DNA from: Acidobacteriota bacterium
GTDB taxonomy: Bacteria; Acidobacteriota; Vicinamibacteria; Vicinamibacterales; UBA8438
Assembly: GCA_011523845.1 (NCBI GenBank)
Contig: WTFV01000155.1
Coordinates: forward strand, 94,371 to 142,013
Length of the DNA: 47,643 bases
Reading direction: 5' to 3'
The translations under genes and the position numbers were made by a program. This document shows, in pieces, positions 27,330 through 35,800 of the stretch; position 1 is the stretch's first letter, and each line of letters opens with the position of its first letter. Below the pieces are notes generated by a model. It saw nothing but the letters and a program-made list of their open reading frames with translations. It searched no databases and had not been told where the DNA came from.

Positions 27330-28781
27330 CTACGCCAGCTCGGCCAGCGTCGCCGTCAGCAGCCGGTAGAAGCGTCCCACCGAGTCGATGTGGACCCGCT
27401 CGTCGGGAGAGTGGGGCGCCTCGATGACCGGGCCGAAGGAGATCATGTCCATGCCGGGGATCTTCTTGCCGATGATGCCGCACTCCAGCCCGGCGTGAAT
27501 CGCCGCGACCTCGGGCTTCGACCCCAGCTCCCGCGCGTGGACCTGCTTGACGACCTCCAGCACCTCCGACTCCATGTTCGGCTTCCAGCCCGGGTAGGCG
27601 GGGCGCACGTCCACGTCCGCCCCGGCGAGCTCGCCGGTCGCGCGGATGCGGCGACGCAGCGCGTCGAGCTCGGCGTCCACGGACGAGCGCGAGCTGGTGG
27701 TGATGACGAGCGAGCCGTTCGACCCCTTGACGGTGGCGACGTTGCTGCTGGTCTCCACCAGGCCCGGAATGTCGTAGCTCATCGCCTGGACGCCGTGCGG
27801 CAGGCTGGAGATGAGCCGCAGCACGGTCGCCGTCGCGCCGGCGGTCCAGGCCTGTTCCGCGGGGGCCGGTTCACCGACGGCCAGCGCCATGCCGGGGTCG
27901 GCGGGCCGGTACTCGTCCCGGAACGCTTCGAACTCGGCGCGCATCGTGGCCGCAATGCTCTCGACGTCGGCCGCCCCGGCCACGAGGGTGGCGAACGCCT
28001 CGCGCGGGATGGCGTTGTGGGCGCTGCCGCCCTCGAGCCGGGCGAGGCGGAACGGGGTGCCGGCGTGCGCCGCCCAGAGGGCGCGGGCCAGCAGGCAGAC
28101 CGCGTTGCCGCGCTGCAGGTGGATGTCGCAGCCGGAATGGCCGCCCTTGAGTCCCGTGAGCGCCACCGTCACCGCGCGGTCGCCGCCGCCGGCGGCGGCC
28201 GGCGTCACGCCGAGCGACAGCCGCATGTCGCCGCCGCCGGCGCAGCCGACGTACAGGATGCCCTCCTCCTCCGAGTCGAGGTTGATCAACCGGCGTCCGG
28301 ACAGGAGGCCGGCGTCGAGCTGCGCCGCCCCGGTCAGCCCGGTCTCCTCGTCGATGGTGAACAGCAGCTCCAGCGGCCCGTGGACCAGATCGGTCGAATC
28401 CAGCACCGCGAGCATCGTCGCGACGCCAATCCCGTTGTCCGAGCCGAGCGTGGTGCCGGTGGCGTAGAGATGCTCGCCTTCGCGCCGCGGGACGATGGCG
28501 TCGGTCGTGAAATCGAAGGCGACGTCGGCGTTCTTCTCCTGCACCATGTCGAGGTGGGACTGCAGGATGGTGACCGGCGCCTGTTCATGCCCGGCGGTGG
28601 CGGGCTTGCGCACCACCACGTTGCCGGCGGCGTCGATCGCGTGGTCGCAGCCGGCCGAGCTCGCGGCGGCGATCACGTGCTGCCGCATCCGCTCCTCGTC
28701 CTTGGACGCGCGCGGAATGGTCAGGATGGTGTCGAAGTGGCTCCAGACCGGCTTCGGCTCGAACGATGAAACGAACGTCAT
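27330..28781 (-). CDS. pepD: aminoacyl-histidine dipeptidase PepD (M20 family)
   Basis: 483 aa, normal for PepD/carnosinase-type di-zinc exopeptidases, which cleave Xaa-His and other dipeptides in the cytoplasm. Metal and catalytic segments are LQSHLDMVQEK (His and catalytic Asp), TTLGSDNGIGVA (bridging Asp), TIDEETGLTGA (catalytic and ligand Glu) and LINLDSEEEG. The C-terminal IHAGLECGIIGKKIPGMDMISFGP, with HSPDERVHIDSV supplying the last His, completes the site. There is no signal peptide. It is divergent from the acyl-CoA synthetase across a hairpin-rich gap. Confidence 0.95.
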   Translation of the reverse strand: MTFVSSFEPKPVWSHFDTILTIPRASKDEERMRQHVIAAASSAGCDHAIDAAGNVVVRKPATAGHEQAPVTILQSHLDMVQEKNADVAFDFTTDAIVPRREGEHLYATGTTLGSDNGIGVATMLAVLDSTDLVHGPLELLFTIDEETGLTGAAQLDAGLLSGRRLINLDSEEEGILYVGCAGGGDMRLSLGVTPAAAGGGDRAVTVALTGLKGGHSGCDIHLQRGNAVCLLARALWAAHAGTPFRLARLEGGSAHNAIPREAFATLVAGAADVESIAATMRAEFEAFRDEYRPADPGMALAVGEPAPAEQAWTAGATATVLRLISSLPHGVQAMSYDIPGLVETSSNVATVKGSNGSLVITTSSRSSVDAELDALRRRIRATGELAGADVDVRPAYPGWKPNMESEVLEVVKQVHARELGSKPEVAAIHAGLECGIIGKKIPGMDMISFGPVIEAPHSPDERVHIDSVGRFYRLLTATLAELA

Positions 28782-28867
28782 GGCAATCTCCGGAATCTCC
28801 GCCCGCGGGACCGACTCTCGGGACCCTGCGGCGGTCTCGTCTTCGCCCGGACGACTTCGCGAGCGCT

Positions 28868-28897
28868 CCGAGACGCCTCGCTGGCTCCGCGTCTCGG
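28868..28897. repeat. perfect inverted repeat (9-bp arms) in the pepD/acyl-CoA synthetase gap
   Basis: CCGAGACGC (28868-28876) and GCGTCTCGG (28889-28897) can form a hairpin with a 12-nt loop. It lies in the divergent promoter region together with a second hairpin 41 bp further on. No T-tract follows, so it is not a typical terminator. Confidence 0.6.
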
Positions 28898-28937
28898 CCT
28901 ATCCCCCGGGTCCCCCCGGGCTCTATGACCTCAGCGT

Positions 28938-28966
28938 CGCAGAACGCCGTTGCACTGCGTTCTGCG
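28938..28966. repeat. perfect inverted repeat (10-bp arms) in the pepD/acyl-CoA synthetase gap
   Basis: CGCAGAACGC (28938-28947) and GCGTTCTGCG (28957-28966) flank a 9-nt loop. The GCAGAACG core also occurs in the dispersed hairpin repeat at 43250-43334, which hints at a REP-like family. It ends 95 bp upstream of the preferred acyl-CoA synthetase start. Confidence 0.6.
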
Positions 28967-29060
28967 GCGCAAGCTCCTGGCCGTCGTCAGGCCGACCCCC
29001 GAGGCCCTGTCCGACACGGGACAAGGCGCTCGAACCTGCATGGTATCATCCGGGGCCATC

Positions 29061-30632
29061 GTGGAAACGCCGCTCACGCCGCTGGAGTTTCAGCGCCGCG
29101 CCCGCAGGCTCTACGCGGATCGCACGGCGGTGATCGACGGGTCGCTCCGGCTCACCTACGCCGAGTTCTTCGCGCGCTGCGACCGCTGGTCCGCCGCCCT
29201 GCAGAGGCTGGGCGTCCGCAAGGGCGACCGCGTCGCCTACGTCGCGCCGAACACCCACGCGCAACTCGAATCGTTCTACGCGGTGCCGCAGATCGGTGCG
29301 GTGCTGGTCCCCATCAACTTCCGGCTGACCGCGGACGAGATCGCCTACATCATCGGCCACAGCGGCGCGAAGGTGGTCTGCGCGCACGCCGACTACCTGG
29401 AAGCGGTCGACAGCGTGCGCGGGGAGTGTCCGGGCGTCGAGCATCTCGTGGCGCTGGAGGGCGCGCGCGAGGGGTGGCTCGACTACGAGACGCTGCTCGG
29501 CGCCGAGGAGCCGGTCTTCGAGGCGGCCGGGGTGGACGAGAGCGACCTGCTCACGATCAACTACACCAGCGGCACGACGTCGCGCCCCAAGGGGGTGATG
29601 ATCACCCACCGGAACGCCTGGGCGAACGTGGTCGGCACGCTCGTCCACTGGCCGATGAACTGCGGGACGCGGTACCTGTGGACGCTGCCGATGTTCCACG
29701 CCAACGGCTGGACGTTCACGTGGGTCGTGACCGCGGTCGGCGGTGCGCACGTCTGCCTGCGCGCCGTGGACCCGGCGCTGGCGTTCCGGTTGATGCGCGA
29801 CGAGGCGGTCACGCACATGTGCGCGGCCCCGACCGTGCTGATCATGCTGGCCAACGCGCCCGCAGGCTCGCGGGGCGAGGTCCGGCGCGGCGTCAGGGTG
29901 ATGACCGCCGGCGCGCCCCCGGCCGCCGCGACCATCCAGCGGCTGGAAGGCGAGTTCGGGTGGGAGCTGATCCACGTCTACGGCCTGACGGAGACGGCGC
30001 CGTTCATCACCGTCTGCGAGCCCCGGCCTGAGCATCGCGATCTGTCGGCCGACGAGCGGGCCGTCGTCAAGGCCCGGCAGGGGGTCGAGCTCATCACGTC
30101 CGGCGAGCTGCGGGTCGTCGACGACGACGGCAACGAGGTCCCGCGCGACGCGCAGACCCTCGGCGAGATCGTCGTGCGCGGCAACGTCGTCACCGCCGGC
30201 TACTACAACGATCCCGAGGCGACGGCGACGGCGATGCGCGGCGGCTGGTTCCACAGCGGCGACGCCGCGGTCGTCCATCCGGACGGCTACGTGGAGATCC
30301 GCGACCGCTTCAAGGACGTCATCATCAGCGGCGGCGAGAACATCTCCTCGGTCGAGGTCGAGGGCGTGATGATGCGCCACCCGGCCATCTGCGAGATCGC
30401 CGTCGTCGGCGTCCCCGACGAGCGCTGGGGCGAGACCCCGCATGCCTTCGTGGTGCTGAACGACGGCGCCTCCGCTACCGCCGAGCAGCTCGTCGCCTAC
30501 GCGCGCGACAACATGGCGCACTTCAAGGCGCCGCGCCGGTTCACCTTCGTCGACCAGTTGCCGAAGACGGCCACCGGCAAGATCCAGAAGTACGTGCTCC
30601 GGCAGGGCCGGGCGGCTATCGGCAGGCAGTAG
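29061..30632 (+). CDS. acyl-CoA synthetase (AMP-forming, fatty-acid--CoA ligase-like)
   Basis: 523 aa. ANL-superfamily enzyme that activates a carboxylic acid with ATP and transfers it to CoA. Motifs in order are INYTSGTTSRPKGVMITHRN (A3), VYGLTETAP (A5), HSGDAAVVHPDGYVEIRDR (A7), FKDVIISGGENISSVEVE (A8) and the catalytic lysine in PKTATGKIQKY (A10). GTG 29061 is preferred because it gives METPLTPLEF, the usual N-terminus of this subfamily. ATG 29040 is an in-frame alternative, but its bases belong to TGGTATCAT, which looks like an extended -10. The chain length used is unknown. Confidence 0.93.
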   Translation: METPLTPLEFQRRARRLYADRTAVIDGSLRLTYAEFFARCDRWSAALQRLGVRKGDRVAYVAPNTHAQLESFYAVPQIGAVLVPINFRLTADEIAYIIGHSGAKVVCAHADYLEAVDSVRGECPGVEHLVALEGAREGWLDYETLLGAEEPVFEAAGVDESDLLTINYTSGTTSRPKGVMITHRNAWANVVGTLVHWPMNCGTRYLWTLPMFHANGWTFTWVVTAVGGAHVCLRAVDPALAFRLMRDEAVTHMCAAPTVLIMLANAPAGSRGEVRRGVRVMTAGAPPAAATIQRLEGEFGWELIHVYGLTETAPFITVCEPRPEHRDLSADERAVVKARQGVELITSGELRVVDDDGNEVPRDAQTLGEIVVRGNVVTAGYYNDPEATATAMRGGWFHSGDAAVVHPDGYVEIRDRFKDVIISGGENISSVEVEGVMMRHPAICEIAVVGVPDERWGETPHAFVVLNDGASATAEQLVAYARDNMAHFKAPRRFTFVDQLPKTATGKIQKYVLRQGRAAIGRQ

Positions 30633-30719
30633 CGCCGAAGGGCGGGGCGTCTTCCAGGGCGTCCAGGGCGTCTTCCACCCGCACCGTGGCGCAGGACGGC
30701 GCCGGGGTTCCGCGTGCTC

Positions 30720-30820
30720 GCCGCGCAGAGGGCGCCGGCAGCGTCGCCTCGAGGAGCGGCAACGCGCGCGTGGTTGCCGACCGCATCCGCCGCGCAGAGG
30801 GCGCCGGGAGTGTGCCTCGA
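30720..30820. repeat. imperfect direct repeat upstream of the 2OG oxygenase gene
   Basis: A block starting with the 19-bp identical core GCCGCGCAGAGGGCGCCGG occurs at 30720-30738 and 30789-30807. It extends with slight divergence to CCTCGAG (about 30752 and 30820). The period is 69 bp. The second copy ends just before the gene start. The rest of the 205-bp gap shows no gene. Confidence 0.7.
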
Positions 30821-30837
30821 GGGACCATGGGGGAGTG

Positions 30838-33291
30838 ATGGAGATCGTCTACCGCGAGGACCAGCCGCAACTGGAGAAGCTGCTGCTCTCCGTAGACCGT
30901 CCCGGCGACTTCTACGCCCACGGACGGTCGTTCTACCTCATGCCCCGGATTGAGGTGGACGGCGTCGGCGTGCTGTCGTTTCCCGTTCCCGACGCGCAGG
31001 TTCGAGCCCTGATAGCGGCGGCCGAGCGTGCGCCGTACGGCAGGGGGCCGGACACGCTGGTGGACACGGCGGTCCGGGACTGCCGGCAGATCGACGCGGC
31101 GCGGGTGCAGGTGGCCGGCGGCGCGTGGCCGGCGACGTTCAAGCAGATCCTCGCCGCGGCGGCGGCCGGCCTCGGGTGTCCCGTCGACCGCCTCGACGCG
31201 CGGCTCTACAAGCTGCTCATCTACGAACCCGGCGGGTTCTTCGCGCCGCACCGCGACACCGAGAAGGCCGACGGCATGGTCGCGACGCTGTCGATTGCGC
31301 TGCCGGCGACCGGCGCCGGCGGCGAGCTGGTCGTACGCCACCGCGACCGCGAGGTGGTGCTGGACATGCATGCGGCCGAGCCGTCGGAGCTCGCGTTCGC
31401 CGCGTTCTACGCCGACTGCGTCCACGAGACCCGGCCCGTCAGGGACGGATACCGCCTGTCGCTGGTCTTCAACCTGTGCCTGCGCCCGGGCGGCAGGCAG
31501 ACGCCCGTGAAACTTCCCGACTACGCCGATCGGATCGCCGCGATCGCGGAACGGCTGGCCGAATTGCGCGCGGACGCGGCCGGCGACAAGCTGGTGTGGC
31601 TGCTCGAGCACGAGTACTCGGAGGCCGGCCTGTCCTTCGATGCGCTCAAGAACACCGACGCGGCGGTGGCGCGGGTCCTGGGGCAAGCCGCCGAGCGCGT
31701 CGACTGCGCGTTGTACGCGGCCACCGTCTACGTTCATGTTCAGGGGGACGCGCGCGTCGGCGACGCGTACGTCGATAGCTGGTACCTGGACGACGACACC
31801 GACGTGGAAGACATGGAGATCGGCGAAGTGTTCGACAGCTATCACTGGATCGACGGCTGGGTCGCCCCGGACGGCAGCATCCCGCCGTTCGGAGAGACCC
31901 CGCTGCAGTCCGGGGAATTGCTTCCGCGCGGGGCGCTCGACGACGCCGCCCCGGACGATCAGACGCTGCACGAAGCGACGGGCAACGAAGGCGTGACGCT
32001 GGAACGCACGTATCGTCGCGCGGCGCTCGTGGTCTGGCCCCGGGCGGGGACGCTGGACGTCGTGGCCAGCGCCGGTATCGACCGCGCCGTCGCCTGGGTG
32101 ACGGAGGAATGCGCGCGCGACGACGCCACCGGAGACCGGATCCAGCGCCTCGTCTCGCACCTGATCGACCTCTGGCCGATCGGAGACCGCGACCGGGAAG
32201 ATGCGGTCGGCGCCGGCGGCTTCGGCCTGCAACTCGGTGATTGGCGGGCGGCGGGAACGTCCACTGCGCGGGAGTCGGCCCGCGCCGAGATGCTCCACCT
32301 GCTGGCGGTCGTCGGCGATGCTTCCCTCGCCGGCCGGTTCGTGAGCCGGGTCATGCGCGCCAGCTACAGCGGCAGCGAGAACGAGGAGCTGCTGCCGGTG
32401 CTCGATCTGCTCGGGCCGCGCGCGGCCGGGGAGCTGCTGCCCGACCTCCTGAAGGACCATTTCGCAAGGCTGCCCGAACGCACGCTGGCGTTGCTGTGGG
32501 AGATCGGCGATCGATGGGCGGCGAGCGCCGCGTGGCGCGCTACGCAGCAGGCCGGCCTGCGGGCCGCGTTGCTTGCGCTGTCAGCCGGGTTGGCGAAGAA
32601 GAAACCGGCGGCTGGGATGCCGCCGTTGCAGCGCGCTCCGAAGGCGCCACCGTTCAACGCGCTCGTCATCCGCGAGCTGTTCATGCTGGCGTGCCGGTGC
32701 GGCCTGGCGGACGAGGCGCACGAGGCGGCGCAGGCCATCGCCCGTCATCCGCGGTCGGTGTCGCCGGATCGTACCCTGCCCGCGGCGTTGCGCGGTCTGT
32801 ACCGCGAGACGGGCCTGCCCGCCACCGCCGCCTATGCCAGCCTGTGGCGCCAGGCCGCGGACGCGCTCCTGGCCCGCAGCGCAACACCGCCGGAGGAGCC
32901 GCGCGACTGGAGTATCGCGGCGGACGTCGCCTGCCGCTGCGAGCTGTGCGGAAAGCTGCGCGTCTTCTGCCAGGACCCCGTCGTCCGGCAGGCGCGCTTC
33001 CCGTTGCGCAAGGAACTGCGCGCCCATCTCCACGACATCATCGAACGCCACCGTCTCGATCTGGATCACGAGACCGAGCGCCGGGGCAGGCCCTACACCC
33101 TCGTGTGCACCAAGAACCGCGCCAGTCACGAACGCCGACGCGCCGAGTACGTCGAGGATGTCTCGCACATGCGCTCGTTGATGGAATCGGCGCCTCACGG
33201 GGACGGGACCGAGGCTCTACCGGCCGAACGGGAACGACTGGGCCGAGCGGTCGCGGCGGCTGGTCGATTGGGCCAGGAGTCAGCGCCGTAG
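30838..33291 (+). CDS. large 2OG-Fe(II) oxygenase-like protein
   Basis: 817 aa, far longer than a typical prolyl-4-hydroxylase domain. Residues about 115-215 form the double-stranded beta-helix core: LYKLLIYEPGGFFAPHRDTEK carries the HxD iron ligands (His138, Asp140). AFYADCVHETRPVRDGYRLSLVF carries the distal His (about 196) and the Arg that binds 2-oxoglutarate. The remaining 600 residues are mostly helical with no family I can name. Near the C-terminus CRCELCGKLRVFC is a Cys cluster that could bind zinc, followed by a basic segment. It is likely a cytoplasmic protein or nucleic-acid hydroxylase; the substrate is unknown. Start ATG 30838 follows GGGGGAG. The last codons and the stop lie within a dispersed repeat. 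Confidence 0.85.
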   Translation: MEIVYREDQPQLEKLLLSVDRPGDFYAHGRSFYLMPRIEVDGVGVLSFPVPDAQVRALIAAAERAPYGRGPDTLVDTAVRDCRQIDAARVQVAGGAWPATFKQILAAAAAGLGCPVDRLDARLYKLLIYEPGGFFAPHRDTEKADGMVATLSIALPATGAGGELVVRHRDREVVLDMHAAEPSELAFAAFYADCVHETRPVRDGYRLSLVFNLCLRPGGRQTPVKLPDYADRIAAIAERLAELRADAAGDKLVWLLEHEYSEAGLSFDALKNTDAAVARVLGQAAERVDCALYAATVYVHVQGDARVGDAYVDSWYLDDDTDVEDMEIGEVFDSYHWIDGWVAPDGSIPPFGETPLQSGELLPRGALDDAAPDDQTLHEATGNEGVTLERTYRRAALVVWPRAGTLDVVASAGIDRAVAWVTEECARDDATGDRIQRLVSHLIDLWPIGDRDREDAVGAGGFGLQLGDWRAAGTSTARESARAEMLHLLAVVGDASLAGRFVSRVMRASYSGSENEELLPVLDLLGPRAAGELLPDLLKDHFARLPERTLALLWEIGDRWAASAAWRATQQAGLRAALLALSAGLAKKKPAAGMPPLQRAPKAPPFNALVIRELFMLACRCGLADEAHEAAQAIARHPRSVSPDRTLPAALRGLYRETGLPATAAYASLWRQAADALLARSATPPEEPRDWSIAADVACRCELCGKLRVFCQDPVVRQARFPLRKELRAHLHDIIERHRLDLDHETERRGRPYTLVCTKNRASHERRRAEYVEDVSHMRSLMESAPHGDGTEALPAERERLGRAVAAAGRLGQESAP

Positions 33292-33360
33292 AACGGTGCA
33301 GAACTCCCGGCGAGGCCCGGTTGAGCGGCAATCGGACCCGCGGGCGACGATTGTCGGGCG
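33275..33360 (+). repeat. dispersed hairpin repeat, copy A
   Basis: About 86 bp roughly 80-85% identical by eye to 43250-43334, sharing segments such as GGTTGAGCGGCAA and CGATTGTCGG. The 5' part can form an imperfect hairpin (GGAGT...ACTCC). It begins inside the last codons of the 2OG oxygenase gene and supplies its TAG stop. The two copies are 10 kb apart in the same orientation. Confidence 0.7.
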
Positions 33361-33483
33361 AGCGAGGCTCGCCACTCGGAGTCCCGGCGGATCCGGCACC
33401 GCGGTGGGTGGACTGGGTCGTGCACGGGTTGGTCGGACCTCGGTCGGATCAGGTCGGATCAGCGTGTTCCGCACGAATGGCAC

Positions 33484-33489
33484 TATACT
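33484..33489 (+). promoter_or_regulatory. candidate -10 box for the Uma2 gene
   Basis: TATACT lies 36 bp upstream of the GTG start. Short direct repeats of GGTCGGATCA (about 33440-33462) sit where a -35 or operator would be. No clear -35 hexamer is visible. Confidence 0.35.
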
Positions 33490-33525
33490 GACTGTCTGCT
33501 TCGCGACCATCGAAGGAACGCGAAC

Positions 33526-34164
33526 GTGGCCCTCCAACAAGTCCCTGGCCCGATGCCGGCGGAAGGCGCCGGTCTGCTGGTGCGTGTCCGGCCGGTTCTG
33601 CAGCTTACGGACGATCAGTTCTACGAACTCTGCCGGCTCAACCGGGAGTTGCGCATCGAACGGACCGCGCAGGGGGGGCTGTCGATCATGCCGCCGGCCG
33701 GTGGGGATTCCAGCGCACTGAATGCGGAGATCGCCATTCAGTTGGGCGTCTGGGCGAAGCGCGACGGAACGGGCCGGACGTTCGATTCCTCGGGCGGGTT
33801 CGTGCTGCCCAACGGCGCCGTCCGATCGCCGGATGCCTCGTGGGTCAGCCATGCCCGACTGGCATCCCTTACCGCCGAGCAGCGAGCGAGGTTCCTTCCG
33901 CTGTGCCCCGACTTCGTCGTCGAGCTCCGTTCCCCGACCGACAGCCTGGCCGTGCTCCAGGACAAGATGCGCGAGTACATGGACAGCGGCGCGCGGCTCG
34001 GATGGCTGATCGATCCGCCGGGCGATCAGGTGTTCGTGTACCGTCCCGACTCGCCTGTCGAACGTCTGCAGCGACCGGACAGGGTATCGGCCGATCCGCT
34101 GTTGCCCGGGTTCCGATTGCAGATGGACGAGCTGCGGAAAGCTGTCCGTCTGCATGCCGGATGA
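33526..34164 (+). CDS. Uma2 family (DUF820) PD-(D/E)XK endonuclease-like protein
   Basis: 212 aa. The family core is visible: an N-terminal TDDQFYELCRLN, MPPAGGDSSALNAEI, VRSPDASWVSHARL, the catalytic PDFVVELRSPTDS (Asp and Glu-x-x) and KMREYMDSGARLGWLIDP, ending DPLLPGFRLQM. Uma2 proteins are restriction-fold nucleases found in many paralogues in cyanobacteria and other phyla, with no settled cellular role. The start GTG 33526 follows AAGGA by 8 nt. It lies at the edge of a zone of gene fragments. Confidence 0.88.
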   Translation: MALQQVPGPMPAEGAGLLVRVRPVLQLTDDQFYELCRLNRELRIERTAQGGLSIMPPAGGDSSALNAEIAIQLGVWAKRDGTGRTFDSSGGFVLPNGAVRSPDASWVSHARLASLTAEQRARFLPLCPDFVVELRSPTDSLAVLQDKMREYMDSGARLGWLIDPPGDQVFVYRPDSPVERLQRPDRVSADPLLPGFRLQMDELRKAVRLHAG

Positions 34165-34188
34165 CGAAGGCGTCGACTACGGCGAGCC

Positions 34189-34497
34189 CTACTCGGACTT
34201 GAGCAGCATTGCGGGCGGGGTGCGGACGGCCCGGGTGGCGGGCAAGAGGCAGGCGGCCAGGGCCACGCCGAGCACGATCAGGGTTGCCGCGCCGAGGACC
34301 GTCCAGTCGTCCGGCGCCACCTCGTAGAGCAGCGCGCCGATCGCCCGGCCGCCCAGGAGGGCGGCGGTCAGTCCGAGGACCACGCCGCTGACGACCGGGC
34401 GGATCCCGTACCCGAGGGCGCTCCCGAACACGCGCCGCGCCGTGGCGCCCAGTGCGAGACGGACCGCGATCTCGCCGCGGCGGAGGGCAGCGCGGCC
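34189..34497 (-). pseudogene. C-terminal fragment of an ADOP/FtsX ABC permease
   Basis: About 102 codons remain. The frame reads ALRRGEIAVRLALGATARRVFG, then TM-rich GYGIRPVVSGVVLGLTAALLGGRAIGALLYEVAPDDW, and ends LIVLGVALAACLLPATRAVRTPPAMLLKSE. This is the last part of the second FtsX domain of the family seen intact at 1366-3903. The N-terminal 700 or so residues are missing. At about 34497 the similarity ends abruptly against a HEPN-domain fragment on the opposite strand. It is a remnant and unlikely to function. Confidence 0.8.
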
Positions 34498-34499
34498 AC

Positions 34500-34625
34500 G
34501 GGCACAACGAGTGGGCCTGTTTCCAGGCGCAACAGGCGGGTGAGAAGGCGTTGAAGGCGGTGCTCTACGCCTGCGGGCGGACGAGCATCGTCGTCACGCA
34601 CAGCCTGCGCCGGCTCGCCAGGGAA
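34500..34625 (+). pseudogene. HEPN-domain protein fragment
   Basis: Forty-two codons match the core of HEPN nucleotidyltransferase-partner proteins: EWACFQAQQAGEKALKAVLY followed by THSLRRLA. The N-terminus is missing, cut at the junction with the permease fragment. The frame also lacks the second HEPN half with the RxxxxH region. HEPN proteins normally pair with MNT nucleotidyltransferases in toxin-antitoxin modules; no partner remains here. Confidence 0.72.
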
Positions 34626-34655
34626 AGACGAGGCGCGTCTCCTCGACCAGCACTA

Positions 34656-34985
34656 TCACGCTGGCGCGGGCGCCAGGACCGCGAGCACCAGCAGTCGCCC
34701 GGTGCCGGTGTTGCGAATACCGTGCGGCGCGCCCTCGGGGGCGACGAGCAGGGTCCCGGGCCGCATGGGCGCCTCCCGGCCTTCCAGCAGGAACAGTCCG
34801 TCACCCTCGATCACGTGGTAGACCTTGTCCATCCCCGCGTGGGAGTGCAGCCGGTGCTCCTGGCCGGGCTCGAAGGCGTTGAGTCCCACCATGACGCGAT
34901 CGGACCGGAAGAGGGTGGTCTTGCCCATCCTGTCGGGCGCATAGACGGCGTGGTCGCGCGGGTCGATGGGGGTGGGGTGCTGCAT
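34656..34985 (-). CDS. small cupin-domain protein
   Basis: 109 aa. The two cupin motifs are recognisable: HRLHSHAGMDKVYHVIEGDGLFLLEG (metal-binding His residues and Glu) and PEGAPHGIRNTGTGRLLVLAV. Single-domain cupins of this size often bind a metal and act as isomerases, dioxygenases or sensors; no substrate can be named. Start ATG 34985 is taken; ATG 35024 in frame would add 13 residues. The gene ends just beyond the HEPN fragment. Confidence 0.85.
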   Translation of the reverse strand: MQHPTPIDPRDHAVYAPDRMGKTTLFRSDRVMVGLNAFEPGQEHRLHSHAGMDKVYHVIEGDGLFLLEGREAPMRPGTLLVAPEGAPHGIRNTGTGRLLVLAVLAPAPA

Positions 34986-35261
34986 GGTCGGTTGGTCGAC
35001 GTGCGTGGTGATCCAACACGGCATTCTACCGCGGTTCACACGGGAGCTGGCCGCCGACGGGATCGTACTGCGGCCTCCGAAAGGAGGCGCGGCCGGGTCC
35101 GACGCCGCTGGAGGTCCACGCCCGGCCCGCGAGCAGGGATTCGCGGACGGGTGCCGCCGGGCGGGCGAGCAGGGCGACGGCGATGCGTGCGGAACGGCGC
35201 GGTACAGGGTTCGCGGAAGAGCCGAAAACGGGACCACGGGCGCATGATATCGTGAGGACAG

Positions 35262-35534
35262 ATGAACGAGACCACCATCATCCTGTCGATCATCGGAACC
35301 GGAATCGGGGTAACGGCCGTCGTCGTCAGCGTCATCGCAATCGTGGCGAGCGGAATCAACAGCCGCCTCAACTCGATGAACGCCCGGATCAAGGCGTTCC
35401 GCGGCGACATGCGCGAAGATCACAAGGGGTTGGACGCGCGACTCCGCAACGTCGAGATCGAGTTCGGCAAGGTAGGACAACGACTCGAAGCACTGGAGCG
35501 AGCGGTTCTTCCGCAGGCCCCGCCGGCAGCCTGA
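35262..35534 (+). CDS. small membrane protein with coiled coil (paralogue of the one at 26916-27287)
   Basis: 90 aa. Residues about 6-30 form one TM helix (IILSIIGTGIGVTAVVVSVIAIVA). A coiled coil follows (residues 35-80), ending LRNVEIEFGKVGQRLEALERAVLP. The similarity to the minus-strand gene at 26916-27287 covers the whole length, and this copy ends cleanly with a short Pro/Ala tail. It probably oligomerises at the inner membrane. The function is unknown and no partner gene is adjacent. Confidence 0.72.
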   Translation: MNETTIILSIIGTGIGVTAVVVSVIAIVASGINSRLNSMNARIKAFRGDMREDHKGLDARLRNVEIEFGKVGQRLEALERAVLPQAPPAA

Positions 35535-35800
35535 AAGACGGAGGCAGCCCGCTCCACGGACCTGATGCCTGTTCGTTCGGAGCCGCACCCTGGCCACACC
35601 AGGATTTACGCCGTCACCGCGCAACGAGGGGGTCGCTCGCCGCCTGACGCTCCACCGCAGCGTGGCGCCCCTGACAGCGCCGGCCGAGCGGCGGAGAACC
35701 CGAACTTCGTCGAGCTGCAGCGGTTCTGATCGCGTCCGGTGAACGGCACGGCTGCCCCGCGCCGGCGTACGGGAGCGGCGACTGGAACTCGGAGGGAATC

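Noticed and set aside
28905..28920. CCCGGGTCCCCCCGGG as a rho-independent terminator
   Set aside because: It is GC-only, lacks a T-tract and lies in a divergent promoter region where no gene ends.
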